Shown here piece after piece: positions 63,004-64,000 of a stretch of 64,000 nucleotides of DNA. The stretch is from Coprobacter tertius (lineage in GTDB: Bacteria > Bacteroidota > Bacteroidia > Bacteroidales > Coprobacteraceae): positions 1 through 64,000 of the forward strand of contig NZ_JANDHW010000004.1 of assembly GCF_024330105.1 (NCBI RefSeq). Reading direction: 5' to 3'. Under the pieces are notes generated by a model that was given only the letters and a program-made list of their open reading frames with translations, was not told the DNA's origin and made no database searches. The position numbers and the translations under genes were made by a program. Numbering within the stretch: position 1 is the stretch's first letter; every line of letters begins with the position of its first letter.

Positions 63004-64000
63004 TTATTCTCTTTCTTTGAGTATGAAACAGATAACTCCCGAATTTACCAATTCCTCATGCGTTATAAATCGGGAGGGTAATAGTTTGTTCCCTACTTGT
63101 ACCTTATCGATATATATCGAATTCGGTGTCGGACGCACGATTTTTATCTCTATTTTGTCTTTCTTATAATAACGCGAATCCAAATGTATTGTTATTTTAT
63201 CGAATGTCGGAGAAGTAATCGTATAACGTGGTAGCCCCGGACAATCGGGATAGAAACCCATCATACTGAAAACCGCCCAAGCAGACATTGTTCCGGTATC
63301 GTCGTTACCCGGAATTCCATCCGGCGTATTTTTGAAGTATTTTTTCAACAAACGATTTACCTCCCTATCGGTACGCCACCCCTCATCTTTAAATTGTGAG
63401 AACAAATACGGATATGCGATATCCGGTTCATTTGCGGGATCATACAGGTTTTCATCGAAGACCTTCTGCAATTTATTTACAAATGCCTTTTTACCTCCCA
63501 TAAGTTTGGCAAGTCCAGGAATATCATGTGGAACATAAAATGTATAATTCCAAGCATTTCCTTCATGGAAACCGGGCGACGGTTCGAAATTTTCGCCTTC
63601 TTTCGGATCGAATGGTGAATAAAATTTTCCATCGGGCAATATAGGACGTAGGGTCCCGAATTTCTTATCGTAATAATGTTTATAGCCTAAAGAACGTTTA
63701 TAAAATAAAACGGAATCGTCTTTTTTCCCCAAGTCAGCAGCCAGTCGCGACAAAGCAAAATCGGCAATATAATATTCGAGCGCATGCGATACCGAATTAT
63801 CGTATTTCTCGGTAAGAGGAACATATCCTTTACTCATATAATCGTCATTATCAGGACGCATCAGATTCTCTTTTCCGGGAAGAGTCGCTGATTTATACAT
63901 CGCCTCATAAGCAGTATTAATATCAAAATCACGCAAACCTCTCAACCATGTATCGGCAATAACCGGTATAGAAGGATCTCCTTCCATGGTGAGTGTTTCT
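63004..64000 (-). CDS. GH92 alpha-mannosidase, 3' part (5' end outside window)
   Basis: About 332 C-terminal residues of a protein that normally has about 750. The frame is open to the window edge, so the Met codon at 63987 is internal. GH92 motifs are clear: EGDPSIPVIADTWLRGLRDFD, FEPSPGFHEGNAWNYTFYVPHDIPGLAKLMGG, GNDDTGTMSAWAVFSMMGFYPDCPGLPRYTITSP, ending in strands typical of the C-terminal domain. These Ca-dependent exo-mannosidases trim host or yeast N-glycans and are usually secreted; the signal peptide would lie outside this window. Confidence 0.93.
   Translation of the reverse strand, partial: ETLTMEGDPSIPVIADTWLRGLRDFDINTAYEAMYKSATLPGKENLMRPDNDDYMSKGYVPLTEKYDNSVSHALEYYIADFALSRLAADLGKKDDSVLFYKRSLGYKHYYDKKFGTLRPILPDGKFYSPFDPKEGENFEPSPGFHEGNAWNYTFYVPHDIPGLAKLMGGKKAFVNKLQKVFDENLYDPANEPDIAYPYLFSQFKDEGWRTDREVNRLLKKYFKNTPDGIPGNDDTGTMSAWAVFSMMGFYPDCPGLPRYTITSPTFDKITIHLDSRYYKKDKIEIKIVRPTPNSIYIDKVQVGNKLLPSRFITHEELVNSGVICFILKERE

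Noticed and set aside
62653-64000. Integrative element at the tRNA (CAT) gene
   Set aside because: No integrase, no direct repeat of the tRNA 3' end within the window; only a terminator, a hairpin and a GH92 gene follow.

Overview
The window is about 64 kb of AT-rich DNA from a Bacteroidales bacterium. Many gene starts are preceded by the Bacteroidetes sigma-factor -7 element TAnnTTTG. Gene content agrees: a PPi-dependent phosphofructokinase of about 550 aa, class III fructose-1,6-bisphosphatase, an 1100-aa SecA, a BY-kinase with a Tyr-rich tail, a GH92 mannosidase, and Bacteroidetes families such as DUF4494, DUF4836, DUF4922, DUF6048/DUF6452, DUF4199 and LruC. Genus is not decidable from sequence alone; Coprobacter, Barnesiella or a relative is a guess. 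No rRNA, CRISPR array, prophage or intact transposase was seen.

Layout. (1) 1-500: a (TG)25 microsatellite downstream of a good leftward promoter. (2) 500-7200, minus strand: transketolase, then a galactose block of Nudix-type regulator, galactokinase, glucose/galactose transporter and aldose 1-epimerase. (3) 7300-10750, minus: DUF4494, yggS and a DHOD-like protein as an operon, a guanine-deaminase-like enzyme, and engB. (4) 10860-15290, plus: fbp, recR, a glycosyltransferase and an acetyltransferase, meeting yqgE tail to tail. (5) 15870-24020: IclR regulator plus a secreted DUF1349 protein, a small membrane-anchored protein, an AlkZ-like glycosylase, an IS3-end-like palindrome, a decayed LruC lipoprotein gene, secreted MsrB-MsrA, and the pair Fe-S scaffold-like protein plus GGGtGRT protein. 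(6) 24300-37050: PPi-phosphofructokinase converging on secA, then a nearly contiguous minus-strand run of envelope genes (degenerate phosphatase-fold protein, DUF4105, MscS channel, DUF6048, DUF6452, nitroreductase, GT2, DUF4199). (7) 37080-37500: SRP RNA and tRNA-Thr. (8) 37600-43500, minus: exopolysaccharide export genes (BY-kinase, Wza-like, CapD/WbpM-like). (9) 43500-60350, mostly plus: Na+/solute symporter, DUF4836 lipoprotein, ABC ATPase/permease, divergent SpoIID/LytB, then a tightly packed peptidoglycan-recycling operon (MurK-like kinase, MurQ, GT2, DUF4922, AmpG/MurT-like transporter) leading into murF, a HAD phosphatase, an M24 peptidase and CCA-adding enzyme. (10) 60380-64000: MFS exporter, a START-like protein, tRNA with CAT anticodon, a long hairpin, and the 3' part of a GH92 gene cut by the window edge.

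The strongest leads are the murK-murQ-GT2-DUF4922-murT operon, where an uncharacterised protein with an HxHxQ nucleotidyltransferase signature sits inside a MurNAc salvage pathway; the promoter-linked TG microsatellite; the phosphatase-fold protein that has lost its metal-site Asp-His; the GGGtGRT/Fe-S-scaffold pair; and the decaying LruC gene beside an IS-end-like palindrome. Function calls rest on motif recognition by eye, not database searches.
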